The notes under the pieces: generated by a model | Database searches by the model: none | The model's input: the letters and a program-made list of their open reading frames with translations, nothing else | Told to the model about the DNA's origin: nothing | Translations under genes and position numbers: made by a program | NCBI GenBank assembly: GCA_025356175.1 | Contig: JANXUP010000175.1 | Coordinates: forward strand, 1-43,658 | Length of the DNA stretch: 43,658 nt | Origin: Sphingomonadaceae bacterium | GTDB lineage: Bacteria > Pseudomonadota > Alphaproteobacteria > Sphingomonadales > Sphingomonadaceae | Direction of reading: 5' to 3' | Shown here: one piece after another, positions 31,051-38,952 of the stretch | How the letters are laid out: every line of letters begins with the position of its first letter | Numbering within the stretch: the stretch's first letter is position 1

Positions 31051-33612
31051 TTATTTTTTTGCAGCCTTCTTGGGTGCAGCCTTCTTCTTGGGCGCGGCCG
31101 CCTTCTTCGCGGGTGCCTTCTTGCGTCCCTTGCCCTTGGCCGGACCCTTGGCGGCGCGCTCGGTGATGAGCGTGATCGCCTGTTCCATGGTCAGGTCTTC
31201 GGGCTTCTGCTCGCGCGGCAAGGTGGCGTTGGTGGTGCCGTCGGTCACGTAGGGACCATAGCGCCCGGCCATCAGCTTCATCTCGCCGCCGCTTTCGGGG
31301 TGCGGGCCGAAGGTGTTGAGCGGTTCGACTGCGGCACGCGCGCCGCGCCCGCCACCTGCCGCCGCCTCGGCCAGTTTGGCGACCGCGCTGTTCATCCCGG
31401 TGTCGAACACTTCGGCGGTGCTGTGCAGCTTGGCGTACTTGCCATTGTGTGCGAGGTATGGTCCGTAACGTCCTATCGAAGCAGTGATTTTCTCACCGCT
31501 TTCGGGGTGAATACCGACTTCGCGCGGCAGGCTGAGCAATTTGACCGCCCAGTCCAGATCGAGCTCGGGAATGTCCTTGGGGATCGAGCTGCGCGCCGCC
31601 TCCTTGCCCTCACCCATCTGGATGTACGGCCCGAACCGCCCGGCCTTGCGGGTGATCGGCTCGCCCGTTTCGGGATGCTTGCCGATCTCGCCATCCTCGG
31701 CCGCGCCTTCGCCGCCGGGTTGGGCAAACTTGCGGGTGTATTTGCACTCGGGATAATTCGAGCAGGCAACGAACGCGCCGAACCGCCCGCCGCGCAGCGC
31801 CAGCCGTCCGCCTTCGCGGTGATCGATCAGGCACTGCGGGCAGATTCTGGGGTCGGCACCGTCCTCGGTCGGCGGGAACAGGTAATCGGCTAGGAACTCA
31901 TCGAGCGCTTCGGTGACTTCACTGGGCTTGCGCTCCATCACTTCATCGCTCTTGGGTTTGAAATCCTTCCAGAATTTGGCGAGCAGCTCCTTCCAATTCT
32001 CGCGCCCATCGGAGACAACGTCGAGCTCGTCTTCCATCCCGGCGGTGAATTCATAAGCGACGTAGCGCGGGAAGAAGCGTTCGAGGAAGGCGGTCAACAG
32101 TCGGCCCGATTCTTCCGCAAAGAAGCGGTTCTTTTCGGTGCGGACGTAGTTGCGGTCCTTGAGCACCTGGATGGTCGAGGCGTACGTCGATGGCCGCCCG
32201 ATCCCCAGTTCTTCGAGCCGTTTGACCAGAGTCGCTTCGGAAAAGCGCGGCGGTGGCTGGGTGAAGTGCTGGTTGGCATCGACCCCGAGCTTGGCCGGGG
32301 TATCGCCGCTGTTCAGCACCGGCAGCATCGCGCTTTCTTCGTCGTCGCTGTCGGCCTTTTGGTCGAGGCTTTCGTCATAAACCGCGAGAAACCCAGGGAA
32401 TTTAACCACCTGGCCGCTGGCGCGCAGCTCGTGCTGGCCGGTGCCTTCGCGCAAGGTCACGCTGGTCCGCTCGATCACCGCCGAGGCCATCTGGCTGGCG
32501 ATCGCGCGCTTCCAGATCAGCTCATACAGCCGCGCTTCGTCACCGCTGCCGAACTTGTCGCGGGTAAATTCGGTCGGGCGGATCGCTTCGTGGGCTTCCT
32601 GCGCGTTCTTGGCCTTGGTTTCATAAACGCGCGGCTTTTCAGGCAGGTAGTGGCCGTTCTTGTAGCGCTCTGTGATGGCCACCCGCGCCGCGGAAATGGC
32701 GCTCGAATCCATCTGCACGCCGTCAGTCCGCATGTAGGTAATTGCGCCGGCCTCATACAACCCTTGCGCCACCCGCATCGTGTGGCTGGCGGAGAAGCCC
32801 AGCTTGCGCGCGGCTTCCATCTGCAGCGTCGAGGTGGTGAACGGCGGGTACGGGTTGCGCCGGGTCGGCTTGGTCTCGACCTCTTCGACCCGGAAGGTCG
32901 CGGCCTCGACCAGTGCCTTGGCGCGCGCGGCGGTGCCTGCATTGCCCAGGCTCAGCTTGTCGAGCTTTTGCCCGTCGAACTTGACCAGCCGCGCCGCGAA
33001 CTTCGTGCCCAGATGTTCCAGCTGCGCCAGCACCGACCAGTACTCGTCCGCGCGGAACAGCTCGATCTCGCGCTCGCGCTGGCAGATCAGCCGCAGCGCG
33101 ACCGATTGCACCCGGCCTGCGCTTTTGGCCCCGGGCAGCTTGCGCCACAGCACCGGGGAGAGCGTGAAACCGAACAGGTAATCGAGCGCGCGGCGGGCGA
33201 GGTAGGCGTCGATCAGGTCCTGATCGAGCTCGCGCGGATGCTTCATCGCCTCAAGGATCACGTCCTTGGTGATCGCGTTGAAAGTGACCCGCTCGACCTC
33301 CTTGGGCAGCGCCTTTTTCTTGGCGAGCAGTTCGCGCACGTGCCACGAAATCGCCTCACCCTCACGGTCGGGGTCGGTCGCGAGGATCAGGCGGTCGGCG
33401 GTCTTGGCCGCATCGGTGATCGCCTTCACCTGCCGCGCCTTGTCGCCATAGACCTCCCAGTCCATCGCAAATTCTTCATCGGGGCGTACCGAGCCGTCCT
33501 TGGGCGGCAGATCGCGGACGTGCCCGTAAGAGGCGAGGACCATATAGTCCTTGCCCAGGTACTTCTCGATGGTTTTGGCCTTGGCGGGCGATTCAACGAT
33601 GACAAGCTGCAT
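31051..33612 (-). CDS. topA: DNA topoisomerase I
   Basis: TopA relaxes negative supercoils through a transient 5'-phosphotyrosine break. The Toprim motifs VESPAKAKTIEKYLG at the N-terminus and ATDPDREGEAISWH are intact, the catalytic tyrosine is in GAITYMRTDGVQM, and a C4 zinc finger (CPQC ... CSNYPEC) follows, then several RFGPY-type C-terminal repeats. The protein (853 aa) ends in an Ala/Lys/Pro-rich tail (KKAPAKKAAAPKKKAAPKK) that should bind DNA non-specifically. No Shine-Dalgarno is near the ATG, and a 20-base alternating pyrimidine-purine tract lies 19-38 bases upstream. The stop touches REPIN element B. Confidence 0.97.
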   Translation of the reverse strand: MQLVIVESPAKAKTIEKYLGKDYMVLASYGHVRDLPPKDGSVRPDEEFAMDWEVYGDKARQVKAITDAAKTADRLILATDPDREGEAISWHVRELLAKKKALPKEVERVTFNAITKDVILEAMKHPRELDQDLIDAYLARRALDYLFGFTLSPVLWRKLPGAKSAGRVQSVALRLICQREREIELFRADEYWSVLAQLEHLGTKFAARLVKFDGQKLDKLSLGNAGTAARAKALVEAATFRVEEVETKPTRRNPYPPFTTSTLQMEAARKLGFSASHTMRVAQGLYEAGAITYMRTDGVQMDSSAISAARVAITERYKNGHYLPEKPRVYETKAKNAQEAHEAIRPTEFTRDKFGSGDEARLYELIWKRAIASQMASAVIERTSVTLREGTGQHELRASGQVVKFPGFLAVYDESLDQKADSDDEESAMLPVLNSGDTPAKLGVDANQHFTQPPPRFSEATLVKRLEELGIGRPSTYASTIQVLKDRNYVRTEKNRFFAEESGRLLTAFLERFFPRYVAYEFTAGMEDELDVVSDGRENWKELLAKFWKDFKPKSDEVMERKPSEVTEALDEFLADYLFPPTEDGADPRICPQCLIDHREGGRLALRGGRFGAFVACSNYPECKYTRKFAQPGGEGAAEDGEIGKHPETGEPITRKAGRFGPYIQMGEGKEAARSSIPKDIPELDLDWAVKLLSLPREVGIHPESGEKITASIGRYGPYLAHNGKYAKLHSTAEVFDTGMNSAVAKLAEAAAGGGRGARAAVEPLNTFGPHPESGGEMKLMAGRYGPYVTDGTTNATLPREQKPEDLTMEQAITLITERAAKGPAKGKGRKKAPAKKAAAPKKKAAPKKAAKK

Positions 33613-33630
33613 GATGGGTGTTGCAATCCT

Positions 33631-33650
33631 TACGCGTATACGTACGCGCG
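33631..33650. promoter_or_regulatory. Alternating pyrimidine-purine tract, potential Z-DNA, upstream of topA
   Basis: All 20 bases from 33631 to 33650 alternate strictly between pyrimidine and purine (TA, CG, CG, TA and so on), the pattern most prone to flip to left-handed DNA under negative supercoiling. It lies 19-38 bases before the topA start codon, within its likely leader or promoter. A supercoiling-sensitive site here would suit feedback control of topA, though this is inference. Confidence 0.5.
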
Positions 33651-33676
33651 AGGGTGGGGAGCGCCGCCGCCTTCCG

Positions 33677-34030
33677 TCAAGCCGCTTGTTGGTGCGTGCG
33701 CCAGGCCATGAAGAATCCCAAACCCAGCAGCAGATCGATGCACGCGAACAGAGCCACCGGCGGATTGACCGGATAGCCGCTGGCCCACAGCGCCAGGCAC
33801 GGTACGCCGAACACCAATTTCTCGGCCACGGCGATCGGCATCAGCGGCCGGTACTTGGCGGGATCGCTGCCGATCATCCAGAACACTGCCTGAAACACCA
33901 GCGCTAGACCGACAAATCCGAGGAACACCTCCGCGCCCATCGGCGGCAACGGGGTCAGGTACAGCGGCAACAGCACGATCACCCCGTAGATCGCGGCCCA
34001 GCGAAACATCCGTGCCGGAAACTTGCTCAT
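33677..34030 (-). CDS. Small inner-membrane protein (117 aa)
   Basis: Four hydrophobic stretches (about residues 12-28, 34-53, 66-82 and 90-108) separated by short polar loops indicate a four-helix membrane protein. It has a Pro-rich loop (YLTPLPPMGAE) and an Arg/Lys-containing loop after helix 2. It is preceded by AGGAGAGGGG, starts 14 bases after the dprA stop and is followed by topA, so it probably belongs to a plsY-dprA-topA transcript. It resembles uncharacterised membrane proteins of sphingomonads; function unknown. Confidence 0.65.
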   Translation of the reverse strand: MSKFPARMFRWAAIYGVIVLLPLYLTPLPPMGAEVFLGFVGLALVFQAVFWMIGSDPAKYRPLMPIAVAEKLVFGVPCLALWASGYPVNPPVALFACIDLLLGLGFFMAWRTHQQAA

Positions 34031-34044
34031 GATCCCCTCTCCTG

Positions 34045-35130
34045 TCAGGCGCGGCTGACCCGGCCGCCGGCGTGGCGTACCAGTCCGCCGCCCAGTTCCA
34101 GCTCAAGCAGCGCAAGTTGAACTGCGGCCCCGCTTGCCCCGCTCTGCCGGATCAGTTCATCCACCGCGACCGGGGCCATGGTCAAGAGCGAAGCAATATC
34201 GGGCACCGTATCATCGAGGTCATCGGGCAGCGCTTCGAAGTCCGCCGCGGTTTCACGGAAGGTCGAGCGCGGCTGGCCCTTGAAGCCTTCGATCAGCTCG
34301 ATCACGTCAGCCGCGCACTGCACCAGCACTGCGCCCTCGCGAATCAGCTGGTTGCAGCCTTGCGCGCGCGCTTCGAGCGGGGAGCCGGGCACGGCCATCA
34401 CCTCGCGCCCCGCCTCTCCCGCCAGCCGCGCGGTGATCAGCGAGCCTGATTTGGGCGCGGCTTCCACCACCAGCGTGCCCGCGGCCAGCCCCGCGATGAT
34501 GCGGTTGCGCGCAGGGAAGTGCCGCGCCAGTGGATCGCTGCCGGGGGGTTGTTCGGCCAGCAGCAGACCCTGGTTCGCGATCGCTTCCTGCAGCTCGGCA
34601 TGTTCAGGCGGATAGGCAATGTCGATCCCGCTGGCGATCACGGCGATGGTGCCGCCATCAAGCGCGGCGTGGTGCGCTGCACCATCGATCCCGCGAGCGA
34701 GGCCCGAGACGACGACGAACCCCGCTTCGGCCAGTTCGTGCGCGAACTGGCGCGCCAGCTTGACTGCGGCGGCCGAAGCATTGCGCGCGCCGACAATCGC
34801 CACCGTGGGCCGCTTGCCCAGTGCGAGGTCACCGCGCCAGGTGAGGATCGGCGGGGCGCTGTCGAGCTCACCCAGCAAAGCCGGATAATCAGGATCGTCA
34901 TGGAACAGATACCGCGCCTTGGCAGCGCGGGCGGCGGCGATCTCGGCGCTGACCCGGTCGGCGCTGGCGGCGCGGTAGGGCGTGCCGCCACGCGCGGCGA
35001 GATCGGGTAACGCATCCAGCGCGGCTTTGGCATTGCCAAAGCGCCGCAGCAGCTGGCGGTAGCTGACCGGGCCCACGTTGGGTGAACGCAGCAGGCGAAT
35101 GCGGGCAAAGGCTTCGTCCTGCGTCAACAC
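34045..35130 (-). CDS. dprA: DNA-processing protein DprA
   Basis: DprA binds incoming single-stranded DNA during natural transformation and loads RecA. The Rossmann-like core has the signatures GARNAS, SGLARGIDGAAHHAAL, IASGIDIAYPPEH and FPARNRIIAGLA. A C-terminal winged-helix (DprA_WH: SLLTMAPVAVDELIRQSG) is also present, as in full-length alphaproteobacterial forms. I place the start at a GTG at 35130 (361 aa), eight bases after the plsY stop; a TTG at 35127 is an alternative and no good ribosome site is seen. Com genes are not in the window. Confidence 0.92.
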   Translation of the reverse strand: MLTQDEAFARIRLLRSPNVGPVSYRQLLRRFGNAKAALDALPDLAARGGTPYRAASADRVSAEIAAARAAKARYLFHDDPDYPALLGELDSAPPILTWRGDLALGKRPTVAIVGARNASAAAVKLARQFAHELAEAGFVVVSGLARGIDGAAHHAALDGGTIAVIASGIDIAYPPEHAELQEAIANQGLLLAEQPPGSDPLARHFPARNRIIAGLAAGTLVVEAAPKSGSLITARLAGEAGREVMAVPGSPLEARAQGCNQLIREGAVLVQCAADVIELIEGFKGQPRSTFRETAADFEALPDDLDDTVPDIASLLTMAPVAVDELIRQSGASGAAVQLALLELELGGGLVRHAGGRVSRA

Positions 35131-35138
35131 GGCGCGGG

Positions 35139-35720
35139 TCAGCCTTTCCGGCCGACGCGCGGTTCGGTCCCGGCGCGCAGCCGGGCGATGTTGGCGCGGT
35201 GGCGCCACAGCACCACCAGCGCGATCCCGGCGAGCGGCAGAACCAGTTCGGGCCGGCCCAGCGCCCAAGCGGCGATTGGCCCGGCCAGAGTCGCAGTCAT
35301 CCCGCCGAGCGAGGAAATCCGCGAAGCCGCGAAAACGACCAGCCATACCGCCGCGCAGATCAGCGCGACCGGCCACGACAACGCCAGCGCAATGCCCAGC
35401 GCGGTGGCCACGCCCTTGCCGCCCTTGAACCCGAGCCAGACCGGGAAGCAGTGCCCGACAATCGCGCCGAACGCCGCAATCGGCGCGGCCAGCGGCCACC
35501 ATTGCGCGGTCAGCCACACCGCCAGCGCGCCCTTGCCTGCATCGAGCAGCAGGGTTCCGGCGGCGAGGCCCTTGCGCCCCGTGCGCAGCACATTGGTGGC
35601 GCCGATGCTACCCGAGCCGATGCTGCGCAGATCCCCTGCCCCGAACAACCGGGTCAGGATCAGGCCGAACGGGATCGATCCCAGCAGGTAGCCGAGTCCC
35701 AGTGCATAGACCGATTCCAT
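35139..35720 (-). CDS. plsY: Glycerol-3-phosphate acyltransferase PlsY
   Basis: PlsY is an integral inner-membrane enzyme that acylates glycerol 3-phosphate with acyl-phosphate, the first step of phospholipid synthesis. The family motifs GSGSIGATNVLR and FKGGKGVATALG are intact and the protein (193 aa) has about five hydrophobic helices. GGAAGGGA lies five bases before the ATG at 35720; the open frame beyond it is antisense to murI. It heads the minus-strand run that continues with dprA and topA, and is divergent from murI. Confidence 0.95.
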   Translation of the reverse strand: MESVYALGLGYLLGSIPFGLILTRLFGAGDLRSIGSGSIGATNVLRTGRKGLAAGTLLLDAGKGALAVWLTAQWWPLAAPIAAFGAIVGHCFPVWLGFKGGKGVATALGIALALSWPVALICAAVWLVVFAASRISSLGGMTATLAGPIAAWALGRPELVLPLAGIALVVLWRHRANIARLRAGTEPRVGRKG

Positions 35721-35801
35721 CGCAGTCCCTTCCCTTTGCCCGCTACTGGTAGCTACAAGGCATATGCGCCGACAAGTGCGGATCAGGGGATTGCCACGGA
35801 A

Positions 35802-36596
35802 ATGGATGCTGACGCGCCGCTGCTGCTGTTCGATTCGGGCGTCGGCGGGCTGTCGGTGCTGGCCGAAGTGCGCAAGGTCCTGCCCGATGCGCCGGTGATC
35901 TATGCTGCGGACAACGGCGGGCTGCCTTATGGCCCGAAAAGCGAGGCTGAGGTTGCAGCGCGGGTCTGCGGCCTGCTTGGGCGGATGAGCGAGCGCTATC
36001 GCCCGCGTCTGATCTGCATCGCCTGCAACACTGCGAGCACGATCGCGCTGGCCATGGTGCGCGATGTGCTGGCGGTGCCGATCGTCGGTACGGTCCCGGC
36101 GATCAAGCCCGCGGCCGAGCGGACCCGCAGCGGTACCATCGGGCTGCTCGGCACCGCGGCCACTATCCGCCAGCCCTATGTCGACCGGCTCGCCGCCGAA
36201 TTCGCCGCAGACAAGCGCCTGCTGCGCCATGCCGCGCCCGAATTGGTCACCGCAGCCGAAGCCAGGCTGCGCGGCGAGACCATCGATCCGGCCGTGATCG
36301 CGCGCGCGATCGCGGGCCTGCGCGACCAGCCCGGCGGCGCGGAGATGGATACCGTGGTGCTGGCCTGCACCCACTTTCCGCTGCTGCACGACGAACTGGC
36401 GGCGGGCTTCGGCGGCGGCGTGGCCTTCGTCGATGGTGCAGCGGGAATCGCGCGGCGGATCGTCCATCTCACGCAAGGACAGTCATTCGCCCGCAGCCAC
36501 CCCGATTTCGCACTTTTCACCCGCCGCGATCCGGACTTTACCCGGCTCGCCCCGGCCCTGGCCAGCTATGGGCTGACCCAAATCGAGGTACTGTGA
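35802..36596 (+). CDS. murI: Glutamate racemase
   Basis: MurI makes D-glutamate for peptidoglycan. The two catalytic cysteines are C75 in IACNTAST and C189 in LACTHFPLL, and the N-terminal LFDSGVGGLSVL substrate loop is present. Length (264 aa) is normal. The ATG at 35802 is the first suitable start; the ribosome-binding site (ACGGA) is poor. The following gene starts one base after its stop, so they share a transcript. Confidence 0.95.
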   Translation: MDADAPLLLFDSGVGGLSVLAEVRKVLPDAPVIYAADNGGLPYGPKSEAEVAARVCGLLGRMSERYRPRLICIACNTASTIALAMVRDVLAVPIVGTVPAIKPAAERTRSGTIGLLGTAATIRQPYVDRLAAEFAADKRLLRHAAPELVTAAEARLRGETIDPAVIARAIAGLRDQPGGAEMDTVVLACTHFPLLHDELAAGFGGGVAFVDGAAGIARRIVHLTQGQSFARSHPDFALFTRRDPDFTRLAPALASYGLTQIEVL

Positions 36597-36597
36597 G

Positions 36598-37500
36598 ATG
36601 ACGACACGCCTCAATTATGTCTTGCTGGTGCTCGTGCTCATGGTGAGCTTGCCATTTTACTGGTTCTTGCTCGACAACAGCGGCGCCAGCCTGCCGGCCA
36701 AGCCGGTCACCATGGCTGAACTGCGCGCCCTGGCGGCCTCGATCCCCGGCGAGGTGCCTTACGCGATCGAGGCTGAGCGTGCCGCCTATCGCCGTGTACC
36801 CGGGGATTTCATGGTCGCCGGGTCCGGCATCAAGCGCAAGCTGATCGGCTACATGGCCTTCCGCCTGCCGGTCCGTGGCGGCAAAGCTGTGCTGATTGAA
36901 AGCGGCATGAACCAGACCACCGCCAACGCGCTCCATGCCGAGCGGATCAACATCTCCGCGCAAGCCCGCATCGAGCGCGAGATGGACCGCGCCGGGATCA
37001 TTCTGGTTACGCATGAACATCCCGATCACCTCGGCGCATTGGCCATGCATGGCGGCGCGGCGCTGGCCAATGCCGCATGGCTCAATCCGCGCCAGCTGGC
37101 CGCGCCGCTCGCCTGGAATGGCCCGAAGCCGCCAGCACGCCTGAATGGTGTGGCCCCGCAGGCGGTCGCTCCGGGGATCGTCGTGATCCCTGCTCCCGAT
37201 AGCCATTCGCCCGGATCGCAGCTCATATATGTGCGACTGGCCAATGGCCGCGAAGCGCTGTTCGTCGGCGACAATTCAAGCTTTGCGCAAAACTGGATGG
37301 ACCAGCGCGGCCGCTCGCGCTTGTCGGAGACGTTCTTCGTGCCCCAAAACCGGGCCGAGGTCTTCGCTTGGCTCAAGACGATCCGCGCGCTCAAGGCGCA
37401 GGCTCCGGGCCTTGAGATCATCCCGGGGCACGATTGGGAGTGGCTCGAACAGTCCGGAAACAATCCAAACGTGAGGATCGGCTTTTCCAACCCGTTCTAG
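36598..37500 (+). CDS. Membrane-anchored metallo-beta-lactamase-fold hydrolase (300 aa)
   Basis: One N-terminal hydrophobic helix (about residues 7-26) anchors or exports the protein. The metal motif THEHPDHLG (HxHxDH), a later SHSPGSQL His, GDNSS with the bridging Asp, and PGHDWEW near the C-terminus match the metallo-beta-lactamase fold, so it is probably a two-metal hydrolase facing the periplasm. The substrate is unknown; the family is broad. It starts one base after the murI stop, so it is coupled to cell-wall precursor synthesis by position only. Confidence 0.82.
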   Translation: MTTRLNYVLLVLVLMVSLPFYWFLLDNSGASLPAKPVTMAELRALAASIPGEVPYAIEAERAAYRRVPGDFMVAGSGIKRKLIGYMAFRLPVRGGKAVLIESGMNQTTANALHAERINISAQARIEREMDRAGIILVTHEHPDHLGALAMHGGAALANAAWLNPRQLAAPLAWNGPKPPARLNGVAPQAVAPGIVVIPAPDSHSPGSQLIYVRLANGREALFVGDNSSFAQNWMDQRGRSRLSETFFVPQNRAEVFAWLKTIRALKAQAPGLEIIPGHDWEWLEQSGNNPNVRIGFSNPF

Positions 37501-37615
37501 TGCGAACGGTTCGCAGCAAAACCGCTGGAAATGCTCTGATTCGTGGCGTAGAGCGCGGCTCGTAACTGGCTACGCGAGTCCTGCCAAGTGGACGCGGCCG
37601 AAGGGCGGTAAAGCG

Positions 37616-38830
37616 GTGAACTACGAACAGATCTTTGATGCAGCGATTGGTCGGCTCCATTCAGAGGGCCGCTACCGGGTGTTTATCGACATCCTGCGCA
37701 ACAAGGGCAGCTATCCAAACGCGCGCTGCTTTGCCGGGCACAACGGGCCCAAGGACATCACCGTGTGGTGCTCGAACGATTACCTCGCGATGGGCCAGCA
37801 CCCCAAGGTGATCGCCGCGATGGAAGAGGCGCTGCATGACGTTGGCGCCGGGTCAGGCGGGACCCGGAACATCGGCGGCAACACGCATTACCACGTCGAT
37901 CTTGAAGCCGAGCTGGCTGACCTGCACGGCAAGGACGGCGCGCTGCTGTTCACTTCGGGCTATGTCTCGAACGACGCGACCCTGTCCACACTGGCCAAGG
38001 TTCTGCCCGGCTGCGTGATCTTTTCCGACGAACTCAACCATGCCTCGATGATCGCAGGCATCCGCAATTCGGGCGCGGAAAAGCGCGTCTGGCGCCATAA
38101 CGATCTGGCCCACCTCGAAGAGCTGCTCGCCGCCGAAGACCCCGATGTGCCCAAGCTGATCGCGTTCGAAAGCGTCTATTCGATGGAGGGCGATGTCGCC
38201 CCGATCCACGCGATCTGCGACCTGGCCGACCGGTACAACGCGCTGACCTATATCGACGAGGTCCACGCGGTGGGCATGTACGGCCCGCGCGGCGGCGGGA
38301 TCACCGACCGCGAGGAAGCCGCGCACCGGATCGACGTGATCGAAGGCACGCTGGGCAAGGCCTTCGGGGTCATGGGCGGCTACATCGCGGCCGACCGCAA
38401 GATCATCGACGTGATCCGCAGTTACGCGCCGGGCTTCATCTTCACCACTTCGCTATCGCCGGTGCTAGTCGCGGGCGTGCTGGCATCGGTGCGCCACCTC
38501 AAGGCCTCAAGCGTCGAGCGCGATGGCCAGCAGGCCAATGCCGCCGCATTGAAGGCGATGCTGCGTGAGGCTGGGCTGCCGGTGATGGATTCGACCACGC
38601 ACATAGTGCCGCTGATGGTTGGCGATCCGGTCAAGGCCAAGACCATCGCCGATATCCTGCTCGCCGAATACGGCATCTACGTCCAGCCGATCAACTACCC
38701 GACCGTGCCGCGCGGGCTTGAACGCCTGCGCTTCACCCCGGGCCCGGCGCACACCGAGCCGATGATGCGGAGCCTGACCGAGGCGCTGACCGAAATCTGG
38801 CAGCGGCTCGATTTGGCACTGGCTGCTTAA
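37616..38830 (+). CDS. hemA: 5-Aminolevulinate synthase
   Basis: HemA condenses glycine and succinyl-CoA to 5-aminolevulinate, the C4 (Shemin) route to haem, diagnostic of Alphaproteobacteria. It is a PLP enzyme: K248 in [15 protein letters not shown] forms the Schiff base, and D214 and H217 in [12 protein letters not shown] contact the cofactor. [16 protein letters not shown] is the family substrate loop. Length (404 aa) is normal. It uses a GTG start at 37616 after AAGGGCGG. It has its own 115-base upstream region. Confidence 0.97.
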   Translation: MNYEQIFDAAIGRLHSEGRYRVFIDILRNKGSYPNARCFAGHNGPKDITVWCSNDYLAMGQHPKVIAAMEEALHDVGAGSGGTRNIGGNTHYHVDLEAELADLHGKDGALLFTSGYVSNDATLSTLAKVLPGCVIFSDELNHASMIAGIRNSGAEKRVWRHNDLAHLEELLAAEDPDVPKLIAFESVYSMEGDVAPIHAICDLADRYNALTYIDEVHAVGMYGPRGGGITDREEAAHRIDVIEGTLGKAFGVMGGYIAADRKIIDVIRSYAPGFIFTTSLSPVLVAGVLASVRHLKASSVERDGQQANAAALKAMLREAGLPVMDSTTHIVPLMVGDPVKAKTIADILLAEYGIYVQPINYPTVPRGLERLRFTPGPAHTEPMMRSLTEALTEIWQRLDLALAA

Positions 38831-38952
38831 CCCCGATTTACCGCGATTCCCGCTGGACCGAGAGCAGGAATCCGTTACGACTCCAGCCGGGCGCCCCACA
38901 CGGGGGCATATGCAGGCAATCGTTCGGTTGCCAATGTTTTTGGGAGTAGAGC

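Noticed and set aside
32266..33711. 481-residue plus-strand ORF
   Set aside because: It is antisense to topA, with Arg/Leu-rich composition.
35721..36476. N-terminal extension of PlsY
   Set aside because: It is antisense to murI; the ATG at 35720 has a good ribosome site and the family N-terminus.
37501..37515. Small palindrome TGCGAA-CGG-TTCGCA after the metallo-beta-lactamase-fold gene
   Set aside because: It could be a terminator stem but is short, with no T-run, so it is not listed as a feature.
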